From Sinorhizobium terangae (GTDB lineage Bacteria > Pseudomonadota > Alphaproteobacteria > Rhizobiales > Rhizobiaceae), in NCBI RefSeq assembly GCF_009601505.1, contig NZ_WITC01000066.1, forward strand, positions 31,011 to 95,010: 64,000 nt of DNA, written 5' to 3'. Both the position numbers and the translations under genes were made by a program. How positions within the stretch are numbered: the stretch's first letter is position 1; each line of letters opens with the position of its first letter. This document shows, piece by piece, positions 8,976 through 18,071 of this stretch. The notes beneath the pieces were generated by a model that saw nothing but the letters and a program-made list of their open reading frames with translations, searched no databases and was not told the DNA's origin.

Positions 8976-9727
8976 ATTGAGACAGTCCTCGTTACGGCGA
9001 ACGATTGGTCATTCATCGATGTTTCAGGTCGCGGGAAATGCCACGGCCGAACAGGATTGCTGGATAAGAAGATGTTACGGCCGAGTCTGCTTAAAAGGTG
9101 GTAGACGACGTAGCGCCATATACTGCGGATGTATCATTTAATAAGACACACCTCATCGCTGCATGCGTGCAAAATACTCCTTATTTTAGGCACAGCACCC
9201 CAAATTGGTCGTTTCATCCTTACGATCGCTATAGTAGTCTAGATTTTATTAGACTTTACTTAAATATTTATTCACTGAAGTTTAGTGATGAGGTGGCGCG
9301 CTGGGTCATCAGTCGTACGTATCGAATGACCTTAACGACGCGCCAAAGGGAGCCATAGGCAGCCATGAGCTCAATGGGACCTGATAGCGGCAGAGATTTC
9401 CCCGTCCCGATTGCGTGCCGGAGGATGATGCATCCGTACGTCGAAAGAGGTACGTCTACTATAAGATTTTGGGGGTCTTTAACCTACATTGGAATAGGGC
9501 AGACTGGGAATGACGGCTTGGGCCTGCCTGGGGGCAGCGGCCGCGCGCCCTTGGTTAGTTCACGTTATAAATATCAATCAATGCTTATGTAGTGAATTTC
9601 GTTTAAGGGCTGCGTAGATTGCCACGTTTTCAGTCGAAATCTGCGGTGTAGGATCTCGCGCAAGCTTTAAATGTCAACACGTCAAACAAATTTGCGAACG
9701 AGATTGCTATTGGGGAGACGTATAACT
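8976..9727. promoter_or_regulatory. Long AT-rich upstream region of the LuxR-type regulator
   Basis: About 750 bases without a credible gene and clearly AT-rich, especially 9170-9300 and 9570-9727. Two inverted repeats are visible: AGTCTA-N8-TAGACT at 9236-9255 and TCACT-N7-AGTGA at 9272-9288. Such long AT-rich leaders often precede polysaccharide regulators and bind several factors; that function is inference. A small frame at 9098-9358 has no family resemblance. Confidence 0.45.
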
Positions 9728-10507
9728 ATGAAATTGATTAGCCATGGAAAAGATATACAAAACGACATTCCCACGCAAGTTGACAACAATATCGACACAG
9801 GCACAGAACAGCCTTCCTTTCCGGAGCGCTTGCTTGTGATTATCGACAGTCGGGCGCTTGATCGCCAATGCCTGGCGCAAAGCATAGTGTCCCACAAGGC
9901 TGACATGCGTGTCCTGGCATTCGGATCGATCGAAGAATGGCGGCGACAGCGACACCTACACCCTCCATTGTCCTCGATCCTCCTGAATGTAGGCGGTAGA
10001 AAGATCGTTGATCCGGCCGTTGCCGAGGAAATAAGGAAGCTCGCTTCCGAGTTCGAACCGGTGCCGGTGATTGTGCTGGCTGATACGGACGAGCTCGCCC
10101 AGATCATGAAGGCGCTCGAGTATGGCGCCAAGGGCTATATCCCTTCCTCGGTCAGCATCGATGTCTGTATCGAGGCGATCGACCTCGCCGTAGCCGGCGG
10201 GACCTTCGTTCCAGCAAGCAGTGTATTCGCCATGCGTCGGCTGCTCGAGTCGGGCAATGCGGTCGCGCGCCCTTTGGCCGGCATGTTTACCGCGCGTCAG
10301 GCCGAAGTGGTGGAGGCACTGCGGCGTGGCAAGGCAAACAAGATCATTGCCTATGAACTCAACCTGCGGGAAAGCACCGTCAAGGTTCACATCCGCAACA
10401 TCATGAAGAAGGTCAAGGCGACGAACAGGACGGAAGTCGCCTATAAGATCAATGATCTGTTTCCCAGCGATCCTGCAACCGACGGGACGAACTGGTCAGA
10501 TCACTGA
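9728..10507 (+). CDS. LuxR/FixJ-type regulator with atypical receiver domain
   Basis: Protein of 259 residues from the ATG at 9728, which has GGGGAG eleven bases upstream. An N-terminal receiver-like domain ('RLLVIIDSRALDRQCLAQS', 'VPVIVLADTDE', 'ALEYGAKGYIPSSV') keeps one acidic residue (D40) and the conserved lysine, but the phosphoacceptor position in 'SSILLNVGG' is Asn (N87) rather than Asp. The C-terminal LuxR helix-turn-helix is complete: 'FTARQAEVVEALRRGKANK', 'IIAYELNLRESTVKVHIRN'. It probably acts as a phosphorylation-independent DNA-binding regulator of the polysaccharide genes around it; the ExoY-like gene faces it on the other strand 95 bases away. No partner kinase is encoded nearby. 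Confidence 0.85.
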   Translation: MKLISHGKDIQNDIPTQVDNNIDTGTEQPSFPERLLVIIDSRALDRQCLAQSIVSHKADMRVLAFGSIEEWRRQRHLHPPLSSILLNVGGRKIVDPAVAEEIRKLASEFEPVPVIVLADTDELAQIMKALEYGAKGYIPSSVSIDVCIEAIDLAVAGGTFVPASSVFAMRRLLESGNAVARPLAGMFTARQAEVVEALRRGKANKIIAYELNLRESTVKVHIRNIMKKVKATNRTEVAYKINDLFPSDPATDGTNWSDH

Positions 10508-10602
10508 GCCGAACCAGGGCAATAAGGCCGGGACACTCGTTCCCGGGCACGTTCGACACCCGCTGGACGAGAGGCACGCCGGGGCCTTAGCGAGAATGGC
10601 AC

Positions 10603-11283
10603 TCAAAAGCCCGTGCCGCGCAGGACAACGAAGATAGTCCTCGACAGAATCGACAGATCCGTACCGAAGGACATGATGCCAGCATAGCGTGTGTCGTATG
10701 TTGCGCGCTGAGCGAAACTGGACATGTTGCGCTCGCTGATCTGCCAGAGCCCGGTAATCCCCGGACGCAAGCTGAAGTACGCACTGCCGGGATACTGAGA
10801 CCGCTGGTCCGGCAGCATCGGCCGCGGACCGACAAGGCTCATGTCGCCAAGAAGGACATTCAGGAGCTGCGGCAACTCGTCGGCGGAATATTTGCGCAGA
10901 TATTTGCCAAGCATCGTAACCCGCGGATCGTTCTGAAGCTTCTGCGTGCGATCCCATTCGATGCGGGCCAGCGGATCGGCATCCAGGTATTCCTGTAGCC
11001 TTTGCTCCGCGTCCGGAACCATGGTCCGAAGCTTCCAGAGATGGAAAACCCGCCCCCCTTTGCCGAGCCGCGCCTGGCGAAAGAAAGCCTTCTCGCCATC
11101 CAGGCGAACGAGAAGTACCAGAACTGCGACAATCGCCAGGGCAAATGGCGCGATCATCAATGTGAACGCAATGTCGAAACCACGCTTGGCCGCAAGATAG
11201 GATCGCCGCGGGCCGACCGCTGAATCGTGCGACGCGGGCGGTGCGATAAGCCAATGGGGATATAACCTGGGACTTTTCGGCAT
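10603..11283 (-). CDS. ExoY-like undecaprenyl-phosphate sugar-1-phosphate transferase
   Basis: Polyprenyl-phosphate sugar transferase of 226 residues, the same length as Sinorhizobium ExoY, from the ATG at 11283 (GGAGAG five bases upstream; a GTG at 11295 is the alternative). It has one N-terminal hydrophobic segment ('[20 protein letters not shown]') and the family signatures '[10 protein letters not shown]', '[20 protein letters not shown]', '[12 protein letters not shown]' and '[11 protein letters not shown]'. The enzyme starts repeat-unit synthesis by moving hexose-1-phosphate from UDP-sugar to undecaprenyl phosphate on the inner face of the cytoplasmic membrane. It is monocistronic as far as can be seen, with an AT-rich upstream region. 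Galactose versus glucose versus another sugar cannot be decided. Confidence 0.92.
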   Translation of the reverse strand: MPKSPRLYPHWLIAPPASHDSAVGPRRSYLAAKRGFDIAFTLMIAPFALAIVAVLVLLVRLDGEKAFFRQARLGKGGRVFHLWKLRTMVPDAEQRLQEYLDADPLARIEWDRTQKLQNDPRVTMLGKYLRKYSADELPQLLNVLLGDMSLVGPRPMLPDQRSQYPGSAYFSLRPGITGLWQISERNMSSFAQRATYDTRYAGIMSFGTDLSILSRTIFVVLRGTGF

Positions 11284-11390
11284 TGCGCTCTCCACGACTG
11301 ATAGTGGAACTCACCGCAAGCGCAGATCTCTCTGCCCATCCCAAATATAAATTCGAGTTAGGAGGTATATTATTTGCGTTAATAATATTG

Positions 11391-11409
11391 ATTTCTGCCT
11401 TGCAGAAAT
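11391..11409. terminator. Perfect 8-bp stem-loop in AT-rich DNA
   Basis: ATTTCTGC (11391-11398), a three-base loop, then GCAGAAAT (11402-11409). On the plus strand it is followed after nine bases by a T-run; on the minus strand it follows the GT2 gene ending at 11574 and precedes the ExoY-like gene. It may terminate leftward transcription or serve as an operator for the ExoY-like gene; both are inference. Confidence 0.45.
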
Positions 11410-11573
11410 ATTAGACATTTTTTCTGTCGAGACATCAATAAATACCCATTAGACAATTAGTTCTAGTACTAGTTATTTCGCGATAGCGCTTTACCAATAT
11501 GCCGCAACATCAAGAATTGCTTTCGCATATTCTCGATGATCCGGGGTAGCACGCAAGCAATACGTAAAATGAC

Positions 11574-12497
11574 TCAGGTCTTTTCTCTGTTCCAGTTCTC
11601 AACCAGTGAGGCTGCGTTTTGGTGGAGCGCCAGGTTGAACATCAAACCGGCGCGATAAAGCCGGACTCGGATCAGGCATGCCAGAGCAAACAGTCTGCTG
11701 CGGCCGCCCGAGATACGGTCCGAAACCAGGATTCTGAACATCTCGATCAGAGGAGAGGCGCCGATCATCACTCCACCCGCCAGCCACCGGAGCTTCGCTG
11801 TCGGACTATCACCAACCTTCCGGAACTCGTGAGCGACGTGTCGGTCCCATCGCCGCGCCAGTTGCGCGAAAGATCTGCAGGAAGGCGTGAGAACTTTCGC
11901 CTCGGGCAGATAGGCCAGCCGATGGCCCAGCGCGGTCGCACGCCTTCCCCATTCCGTGTCCTCCATCGTGGAAATGCCCCCAAAGGGACCGACCGAGCGG
12001 AAGACCCGCGTTCGAACCGCCATGTTGCCGGTTGCGGCAAAGCCGTGACTTTCGACGTAAAGGCGAGCGCGATAGCTGTAGATGCTTTCATAGAGTTCGA
12101 TCGATGTCGGTCGTTCCGGATCGGCCATCAGAACTCCAATGTCGCCACCGACCACATCGATATCAGGATTTCCGGCCAGGAACTCTACGATCGCGCGCAC
12201 CCAGCCATGCTGCGCCACGCAGTCCGCATCGATGAAGGCCAGGAGGTCGGATCGGGCCGCTTTTGCACCCCGGTTCCGGGCGGGGCCAGGACCCGGAACC
12301 AGCTCGTACTCCAGGCATACCCCGGCAAAACTCGAGCAGACGGCATCGGGCCGTTCGGCCGAACCGTTGTCGACGACGATGATCTCGAAGGGAATGCCGT
12401 CCGCGCGCTGCGCGTCGAGAGAAAGCAAGCAGCGACGCAGATTGTCAGGCTCGTTGAGATGCGGGATGACCACGCTTAGACGTGGAGCAGCGTGCAT
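11574..12497 (-). CDS. Glycosyltransferase family 2
   Basis: GT2 enzyme of 307 residues from the ATG at 12497, chosen because 'MHAAPRLSVVIPHLNE' matches the usual family opening; an in-frame extension to 12578 adds basic non-family sequence. Visible are 'FEIIVVDNGSAERPD', 'GPGPARNRGAKAARSDLLAF', the metal-binding 'FIDADCVAQHGW' (DxD) and 'GISTMEDTEWGRRATALG' (ED catalytic base). A hydrophobic C-terminal segment ('RLFALACLIRVRLYRAGLM') suggests membrane anchoring. It probably adds a sugar to the growing lipid-linked oligosaccharide. Upstream (12498-13060) there is no gene, so it may be transcribed alone. Confidence 0.87.
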   Translation of the reverse strand: MHAAPRLSVVIPHLNEPDNLRRCLLSLDAQRADGIPFEIIVVDNGSAERPDAVCSSFAGVCLEYELVPGPGPARNRGAKAARSDLLAFIDADCVAQHGWVRAIVEFLAGNPDIDVVGGDIGVLMADPERPTSIELYESIYSYRARLYVESHGFAATGNMAVRTRVFRSVGPFGGISTMEDTEWGRRATALGHRLAYLPEAKVLTPSCRSFAQLARRWDRHVAHEFRKVGDSPTAKLRWLAGGVMIGASPLIEMFRILVSDRISGGRSRLFALACLIRVRLYRAGLMFNLALHQNAASLVENWNREKT

Positions 12498-13060
12498 TTG
12501 TGACCCTACGTGCGTTGAGCGGAATGGCGATGGTCGACGCGCCTCCCGACAGGGGTGAGCAGCCGACTTTGACAGCATGACCGCGCGAGCCGGTGTTTGG
12601 AAGTCGCCTGAAGCGCGAGCCGCAGCAGCAGATTGGGTGAAACGGTTAGGCGAATGCCGGTTTGCAGTGCCGCCGTCGAGGTGATGGCCTACCCTCTTTC
12701 GGTGGAGGCGACGGTCGCGAAGGCCCCTTCGCCTGACAGAATGCCCGGCATCCCTTCCGCTTTCAGTGGCTTGTACCTCCGGAAAGGGCCTGCCCTTGCC
12801 GGCGCGTAGCGCACGCCCGGTGCGGCAGCAGTCCCGGCCGCGACAAATACAACCCGTGAAAGCTCTACATGGGAGGTCATGCGTCAGACGCGAATCCGAG
12901 CGTAAGACATAGGTTGAAAGAGCCTACTCGAAGGAACTAGTACCGGAGGTGGAGGCGCGCTCGGTCACCCCCCATTGATCATCTATCACCCGCCTCGTAA
13001 CCGCTTGAAGATGAATACTTGGCACGGTGCCGCTCAAGTCCAAGTTCGGGTGACCTTGCG
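12498..13060. other. Divergent intergenic region, no convincing gene
   Basis: 563 bases between a leftward GT2 gene and the rightward chain-length gene. GC content is similar to coding DNA through 12560-12880, but no frame on either strand resembles a known family; a 63-codon minus-strand frame at 12689-12880 has no homologous features. It could be the remains of a decayed gene plus divergent promoters. Confidence 0.4.
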
Positions 13061-14629
13061 ATGCGCGATGTGGATGTACGCTTCTACATTTCGATCTTGT
13101 GGCGAAGGCTGCCGTACATCCTGGCGATCACCATCTCGGCGCTGGCGGTTTCCGTTCTGGTCGCGCGCATACTTCCTCCCGTCTATCGGGCCAGCGCCAA
13201 GATCCTCGTGGAAGCGCCGCAGATTCCAGCGGACCTGGCGCGTTCGACGGTGCCGACAAATGCCGTGGACCAGTTCCAGATCATCCGGCAGCAGATCACC
13301 ACGCGCGAGTATCTTCTGGCGCTGGCGGACAAGCTCGATCTCTACGGCAACAAGCTATCGGGCGAGAAGCGGTCTGGCGACGAGGAGCTCTCCAGCGAGG
13401 ATATCGTCGAGGACATGCGGTCCCGCATCACTTTCGAACAGTTGGAGACGCTGAGCGCCAATACGGGAGCGAGCATCTTCGACGTAAGCTTCGCGGCTGG
13501 CGAGCCGGTGCTGGCGGCAAAGACCGTCAATGAGCTCGTGGCAATGATCCTGCGCAGCAATCAGCGCCAGCGCACAGACCGCGCCGGCGACACGCTGCGG
13601 TTTTTCGACCGGGAGGTCGCGAGGCTTGGATCCGACCTGAACCGACTTGAGGCCGATCTCCTCAAATTCAAGAGCGAGAACAAGGACACGCTACCCGAGA
13701 GCCTCGATTTCCGTCGCCGGCAGCAAATCAGCCAGCAGGAGCGGCTGATTTTGCTCGAGCGTGAGGAGGCCGCTCTTCGCAGCAGGCGCAGCAGTCTCAT
13801 GGATGCTTATGCCACCGGCGCTCTGTCGGTCGACAGCGGCCCGGTCACGCCTGAGCAGCAGATGCTTCAGGATCTGAATCGCGCCTTGGCTGAGCAACTC
13901 GCGATCTTTTCCGAAAAGAGCCCCAATATCATAGCACTGCGTGCTCGGATTGCGTCGTTGCAGCGTGGTCTGCCGTCCAGTCAGGCAATGGATACCTCCG
14001 GGAGCAAGAAGGCACTGTCCGGGCTTGATCTTCAGCTTTCGGACGTCGATCAGCGCCTGGTGGTCATAAGCCAGGAAAAGGCTTCCATCACGCAAAACAT
14101 AGCCGACCTGACGCGGTCGATCGTGGCGACACCGGCCAGCGAAACGGCCCTCAATTCGCTCGAACGGAACAGGCTGAATGTCCAGACGCAATACAACGCC
14201 GCGATCGCACGGCGTGCGGAGGCCCTGATAGGCGAGCAGATCGAGCTACGCTCCGATGGCGGACGCCTTTCGCTGCTCGAGCCCGCGTCGCCACCCCAAT
14301 CGCCTGTAGGCCCAAACCGGCGGCGTATCGTCGGCATCGGCGGCGCGGCGGGAATCGGGCTCAGCCTCGCCCTTGTGGCACTGCTTGAAATCCTCAACAG
14401 GACAGTGCGTAGGCCATCGGAACTGGCCCAATTGCTTCAATACCAACCGCTCGCAACCATCCCGCATATCGCGACGCCAGCCGAGTTGCGCGCCGCCGGC
14501 CGCAAACGAAGGGTGGCGCGAGGCATAGCGGCGGCGCTCGTCGCCGCGGGCATTCCGGGCACATTGGCCACCATCCATTACTATTATTCGCCGATTGAAC
14601 TCGTATTCGAGAATTTTATTTCGAATTAG
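13061..14629 (+). CDS. Wzz/GumC-type polysaccharide co-polymerase, membrane subunit
   Basis: Chain-length determinant protein of 522 residues from the ATG at 13061. It begins 'MRDVDVRFYISILWRRLPYI', the Wzz-domain opening, with transmembrane segment 1 at about residues 17-40. A long periplasmic coiled-coil region follows (about residues 190-400, rich in Leu/Glu/Arg/Gln), then 'LLEPASPPQSPVGPNRRR' and transmembrane segment 2 ('GIGGAAGIGLSLALVALLEI'). A further hydrophobic segment lies near the C-terminus ('GIAAALVAAGIPGTLATIHY'). The cytoplasmic tyrosine-kinase domain fused in ExoP/Wzc is absent; it is encoded by the next gene 76 bases downstream. Together they should control polymer length and export. 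Confidence 0.88.
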   Translation: MRDVDVRFYISILWRRLPYILAITISALAVSVLVARILPPVYRASAKILVEAPQIPADLARSTVPTNAVDQFQIIRQQITTREYLLALADKLDLYGNKLSGEKRSGDEELSSEDIVEDMRSRITFEQLETLSANTGASIFDVSFAAGEPVLAAKTVNELVAMILRSNQRQRTDRAGDTLRFFDREVARLGSDLNRLEADLLKFKSENKDTLPESLDFRRRQQISQQERLILLEREEAALRSRRSSLMDAYATGALSVDSGPVTPEQQMLQDLNRALAEQLAIFSEKSPNIIALRARIASLQRGLPSSQAMDTSGSKKALSGLDLQLSDVDQRLVVISQEKASITQNIADLTRSIVATPASETALNSLERNRLNVQTQYNAAIARRAEALIGEQIELRSDGGRLSLLEPASPPQSPVGPNRRRIVGIGGAAGIGLSLALVALLEILNRTVRRPSELAQLLQYQPLATIPHIATPAELRAAGRKRRVARGIAAALVAAGIPGTLATIHYYYSPIELVFENFISN

Positions 14630-14705
14630 CACAAGAATGTTTGATATAACATTATCGGATCTAAAATAACAACAACAACTATACGATAAGGGTCACCAAC
14701 AAATC

Positions 14706-15497
14706 ATGGAAAGTATTTCCACATCGCTCCAGGGAATCGCCCAGGTCCGCGCCATAGATCGAGCTTCGGAACAGACAATTCATGCCTGCTCGCGGATCGA
14801 GAGTGAGGTAGTTTGGGCCGGCCTGCCGGCGCTTCGCATCGATCCTGCGATCCTCGCCCAAAATCGCGTTGTTACCATCAACCGATCGACCCCGGCGCGC
14901 ACTCCATTCGACATGATGCGCACGAAGATCCTGCAAACGTTGCGGCAGAACAATTGGACGTCCGTCGCGATCACCTCCCCCGCGCCCAGCTGTGGCAAAA
15001 CCTTCCTCGCATTGAACCTGGCATTCAGCCTGGCTGACCAGAAGGATTGCCGCACCCTGCTCGTCGACGTCGATTTGAGACGGCCGCAGATCGGCGAGAG
15101 GCTCGGGGTGACGGGCTCGCCACCATTTGAAAGCTTCCTCAACGGCCGGAGTGAAATCAGCGAGGTCTTCCTGCGCCACGACAGCAATCTGGCTGTCGGC
15201 GTCAACGGGCAGCCAGTGCCGTTTTCGGCGGAAACGCTGCAAAGCCCCGAGACGACAAGAGTATTGCGGGAACTACGGCAAAGGATGAGTCCGGATGTCA
15301 TCCTCTACGATATGTCGTCCATGCTTTCCACCGACGACGTCATAGCGTTTTTGCCGAATGTTGACTGCGTGATCCTGGTCGCGGCGGCCGAGCGGACCAC
15401 ACTCTCTGAAGTCGATTCCTGCGAGCAGTATCTGTCTGAGAAGAGCAACGTCCTTGGTGTTGTGCTGAACGACTGCCGCTTTCACCACGGCTATTGA
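14706..15497 (+). CDS. CpsD/BY-kinase-like ATPase of polysaccharide export
   Basis: Cytoplasmic P-loop protein of 263 residues related to the C-terminal kinase domain of ExoP/Wzc and to CpsD/CapB. It contains 'RTPFDMMRTKILQTL', a Walker A 'SPAPSCGKTFLALNLA', Walker A' 'TLLVDVDLRRPQIG' and a Walker B region 'VILYDMSSML'. Two departures stand out: the Walker A lacks the usual G-E-G before Lys, and the C-terminus ('NDCRFHHGY') carries only one tyrosine instead of the autophosphorylation cluster. It follows the Wzz-like gene and presumably binds its cytoplasmic face. It may regulate assembly without being an efficient tyrosine kinase. Confidence 0.83.
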   Translation: MESISTSLQGIAQVRAIDRASEQTIHACSRIESEVVWAGLPALRIDPAILAQNRVVTINRSTPARTPFDMMRTKILQTLRQNNWTSVAITSPAPSCGKTFLALNLAFSLADQKDCRTLLVDVDLRRPQIGERLGVTGSPPFESFLNGRSEISEVFLRHDSNLAVGVNGQPVPFSAETLQSPETTRVLRELRQRMSPDVILYDMSSMLSTDDVIAFLPNVDCVILVAAAERTTLSEVDSCEQYLSEKSNVLGVVLNDCRFHHGY

Positions 15498-15620
15498 GGC
15501 GGGAGCGAAGAGAGCGGGCACTGCACCGGATCCGCGGAGGGAAATCGATCGCGCCCGACCGAGGGAACTTACCGAGGTTATTGCGATGAGCGTCGAGCAT
15601 GGTCAGAAGGAGAGGCCGGC

Positions 15621-16814
15621 ATGCGCAAGGTGTTGATTGTTTATGGGACGCGCCCCGAGGCCGTCAAATTGGCGCCATTGATCGCTGAGCTCGATCGCTC
15701 GTCCCATTGCACGCCCATCGTCGCCGTAACAGGCCAGCATCGCGAAATGCTCGACCAGGTCAACACGCTGTTCGACATCCGCCCGAGCCATGACCTCAAC
15801 ATCCTGACGCAGGGGCAGAGGCTCGAAGATATCACCAATCGCGCTTTAGGCGGTGTCTGCGGCGTGATAGACGCCGAGGAACCCGATGCCGTGCTGGTTC
15901 AGGGCGACACGACCAGCTGCTTTGCGGCTGCACTTGCCGCCTTCTATCGAAAGGTCCCTTTGATCCATCTCGAGGCAGGGCTGAGAACGGGCGACCGCTA
16001 CAATCCGTTTCCAGAAGAACTGAACCGCCGGCTGACGACGCAACTCGCCTGCCTGCATCTGGCGCCGACGCGGACATCGAAGGCCAACCTCCTCTCCGAG
16101 GGCGTGAACGAGCACACCATCGTCGTCACCGGCAACACGGTCATCGACGCCCTGCTCCATGTCGCGTCGCGCAACACCCCCCTCGACAACCCGGACATGC
16201 AGAGGATTTCCGGCAGGAGGAGCGTTCTGATCACGGCGCATCGACGCGAATCCTGGGGAGAGCCGATGGCGCGAACGGCCCGTGCGATTGCCCGGCTGGC
16301 AAGCACGTTTCCGGAGATCGTATTCCTGTTGCCCGCACACCTCAATCCAGTCGTACGCGACGCGCTCATCCCCCCGCTGGTCGGCCTCGACAATGTCCTG
16401 GTGACGCGGCCGCTCGACTATGGCGATTTCGTCCAGGCGATGCGCGACTGTTCCGTGGTTCTGACGGATAGCGGCGGCGTCCAGGAGGAAGCGCCGACCC
16501 TCGGGAAGCCGGTGCTCGTCCTCAGGGAGACGACCGAACGTCCCGAAGCCGTTGCCGCCGGCACTGTGCGGCTCGTCGGTACGGACGAGGACCGCATTGT
16601 GCGCGAAGTGACGACATTGCTGACCGACCGGGCGGCCTATCAGGCCATGGCGCAGGCGGTGAACCCCTATGGGGACGGTCAAGCCGCGATGCGCTCGACC
16701 CAGGCGATCGAGCACTTTTTCGGTGTCCGAAACCCGCCTGTAGAGTTCGCCCTCGAATCCGCTGAACCGTCAGCGCCACGCCCCGCGCGTGTCGTAAACG
16801 ACTTTGCCGCCTAA
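15621..16814 (+). CDS. wecB: UDP-N-acetylglucosamine 2-epimerase (non-hydrolysing)
   Basis: Protein of 397 residues that interconverts UDP-GlcNAc and UDP-ManNAc. Family signatures are 'VLIVYGTRPEAVKLAPLI' at the N-terminus, 'VTGQHREMLDQV', 'VQGDTTSCFAAALAAF', 'IHLEAGLRTGDRYNPFPEEL' with the catalytic acids, 'TGNTVIDAL', 'ITAHRRESWGEPM' and 'DSGGVQEEAPTLGKPVLVLR'. AAGGAGAGG precedes the ATG. Its 3' end overlaps the convergent wecC gene by 45 bases. With WecC it would make UDP-ManNAcA; if the WbpB/E/D-like cassette acts on the same precursor, it could instead act at the WbpI step giving a ManNAc3NAcA-type sugar. Confidence 0.94.
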   Translation: MRKVLIVYGTRPEAVKLAPLIAELDRSSHCTPIVAVTGQHREMLDQVNTLFDIRPSHDLNILTQGQRLEDITNRALGGVCGVIDAEEPDAVLVQGDTTSCFAAALAAFYRKVPLIHLEAGLRTGDRYNPFPEELNRRLTTQLACLHLAPTRTSKANLLSEGVNEHTIVVTGNTVIDALLHVASRNTPLDNPDMQRISGRRSVLITAHRRESWGEPMARTARAIARLASTFPEIVFLLPAHLNPVVRDALIPPLVGLDNVLVTRPLDYGDFVQAMRDCSVVLTDSGGVQEEAPTLGKPVLVLRETTERPEAVAAGTVRLVGTDEDRIVREVTTLLTDRAAYQAMAQAVNPYGDGQAAMRSTQAIEHFFGVRNPPVEFALESAEPSAPRPARVVNDFAA

Positions 16815-18026
16815 GCGCGTGTGCCGCATCGCCTTGAACGGTTCATGTTCGACCAGCAGCACGACTATGTCGGCCCGTTCCACGGCCTGGTAGGCGCCCT
16901 CGAGGCGCAGGTTGGAGTATCCTGCCAGCGAGGTCGGTAGCATGCTGACATAGGGATCCGAAACGAAGATCTCGACCTCCGGCAGGGCCTTGGCGATAAG
17001 GCCGACGACTTCGACGGCCGGACTTTCCCTCACGTCATCGACGTTCGCCTTGAAGGTCAGCCCAAGGCAGGCGATCGTTGGCGCCCTGAACCGTTGCGCC
17101 TTCGCCACCACACGCTCGGCCACGTCGTGCGGCCGACGGTCATTGACTTCCCGTGCCGTACGGATCAGCCGCGACAATTGCGGGGCCGCGGAAACGATGA
17201 ACCAGGGGTCTACCGGTATGCAATGGCCGCCCACGCCAGGACCGGGATTGAGGATGCTGACCCGCGGATGCCGGTTCGCGAGCCGGATCACTTCCCAAAC
17301 GTCGATGTGGAGCGACTCGCTGATGAGCGAGAGCTCGTTGGCGAAGGCGATGTTTACGTCGCGATAGGCATTTTCGACGAGCTTTGCCATTTCCGCGCTT
17401 GCCGCGTCGGTGAGCAGGATTTCGCCTTGCGTGAACAGGCGGTAGATGGAAGCGGCCTTCTCCGCACATCTTGGCGTGAGGCCACCGACGACGCGGTCGT
17501 TCGTGACGATCTCGATCATGATGCGGCCCGGCAGGACCCTTTCGGGGCAATGGGCAACAAAGATGTCCGCACCCGTCTCACCGTCGCGGGGCATCCTCAG
17601 GTCGGGCCGCAGGTCGCCGATCCAGGCCCCCACCTTTTCAGTCGTGCCGGGGGGCGATGTGGATTCCAGCACCACGATGTTGCCGGGTCTGAGCCTCGGA
17701 GCGATCTGCTTGGCCGCGGCCTCCACATAGGACAGATCCGCGGTTCTGTCCTCGTTGAAGGGCGTCGGGACCGCTATGATGAAGGCATCGGCCTCCGGCA
17801 CCTCCGACGTCGCGGTAAGCCTGCCCATGGCGACCGCGCCGCTGACGGCGACGGCGAGATCAGGTTCGACGAACGGTACTTCGCCGCGCGATACGGCCGC
17901 GACTGTCGCGGGATTGGTGTCGACGCCAATGACGTCGACACCGCGGGTCGCAATCGCGACAGCCGTTGGCAGGCCTATGTAGCCCATGCCAAGTATCGCT
18001 AGCCGGCCTCGGAACGCTTCAGTCAT
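16770..18026 (-). CDS. wecC: UDP-N-acetyl-D-mannosamine dehydrogenase (UDP-sugar 6-dehydrogenase)
   Basis: NAD-dependent four-electron dehydrogenase of 418 residues of the UDP-Glc/GDP-Man dehydrogenase family. Visible are 'LAILGMGYIGLPTAVAIATR', 'VIGVDTNPATV', 'LESTSPPGTTEKV', 'CPERVLPGRIMIEI', 'KLVENAYRDVNIAFANELSL', 'NPGPGVGGHCIPVDPWF' with the active-site Cys, and 'GLTFKANVDDVRESPAVEV'. From memory these match WecC (UDP-ManNAc to UDP-ManNAcA) more closely than UDP-glucose dehydrogenases, although WbpA-type activity on UDP-GlcNAc is possible. It is convergent with wecB and lies 45 bases from the wecG-like gene on the same strand. Confidence 0.92.
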   Translation of the reverse strand: MTEAFRGRLAILGMGYIGLPTAVAIATRGVDVIGVDTNPATVAAVSRGEVPFVEPDLAVAVSGAVAMGRLTATSEVPEADAFIIAVPTPFNEDRTADLSYVEAAAKQIAPRLRPGNIVVLESTSPPGTTEKVGAWIGDLRPDLRMPRDGETGADIFVAHCPERVLPGRIMIEIVTNDRVVGGLTPRCAEKAASIYRLFTQGEILLTDAASAEMAKLVENAYRDVNIAFANELSLISESLHIDVWEVIRLANRHPRVSILNPGPGVGGHCIPVDPWFIVSAAPQLSRLIRTAREVNDRRPHDVAERVVAKAQRFRAPTIACLGLTFKANVDDVRESPAVEVVGLIAKALPEVEIFVSDPYVSMLPTSLAGYSNLRLEGAYQAVERADIVVLLVEHEPFKAMRHTRLGGKVVYDTRGAWR

Positions 18027-18071
18027 TGGAGATGCTCCGCATCCGTCGGGTGGATTGGGGTCGGTTTCCGG

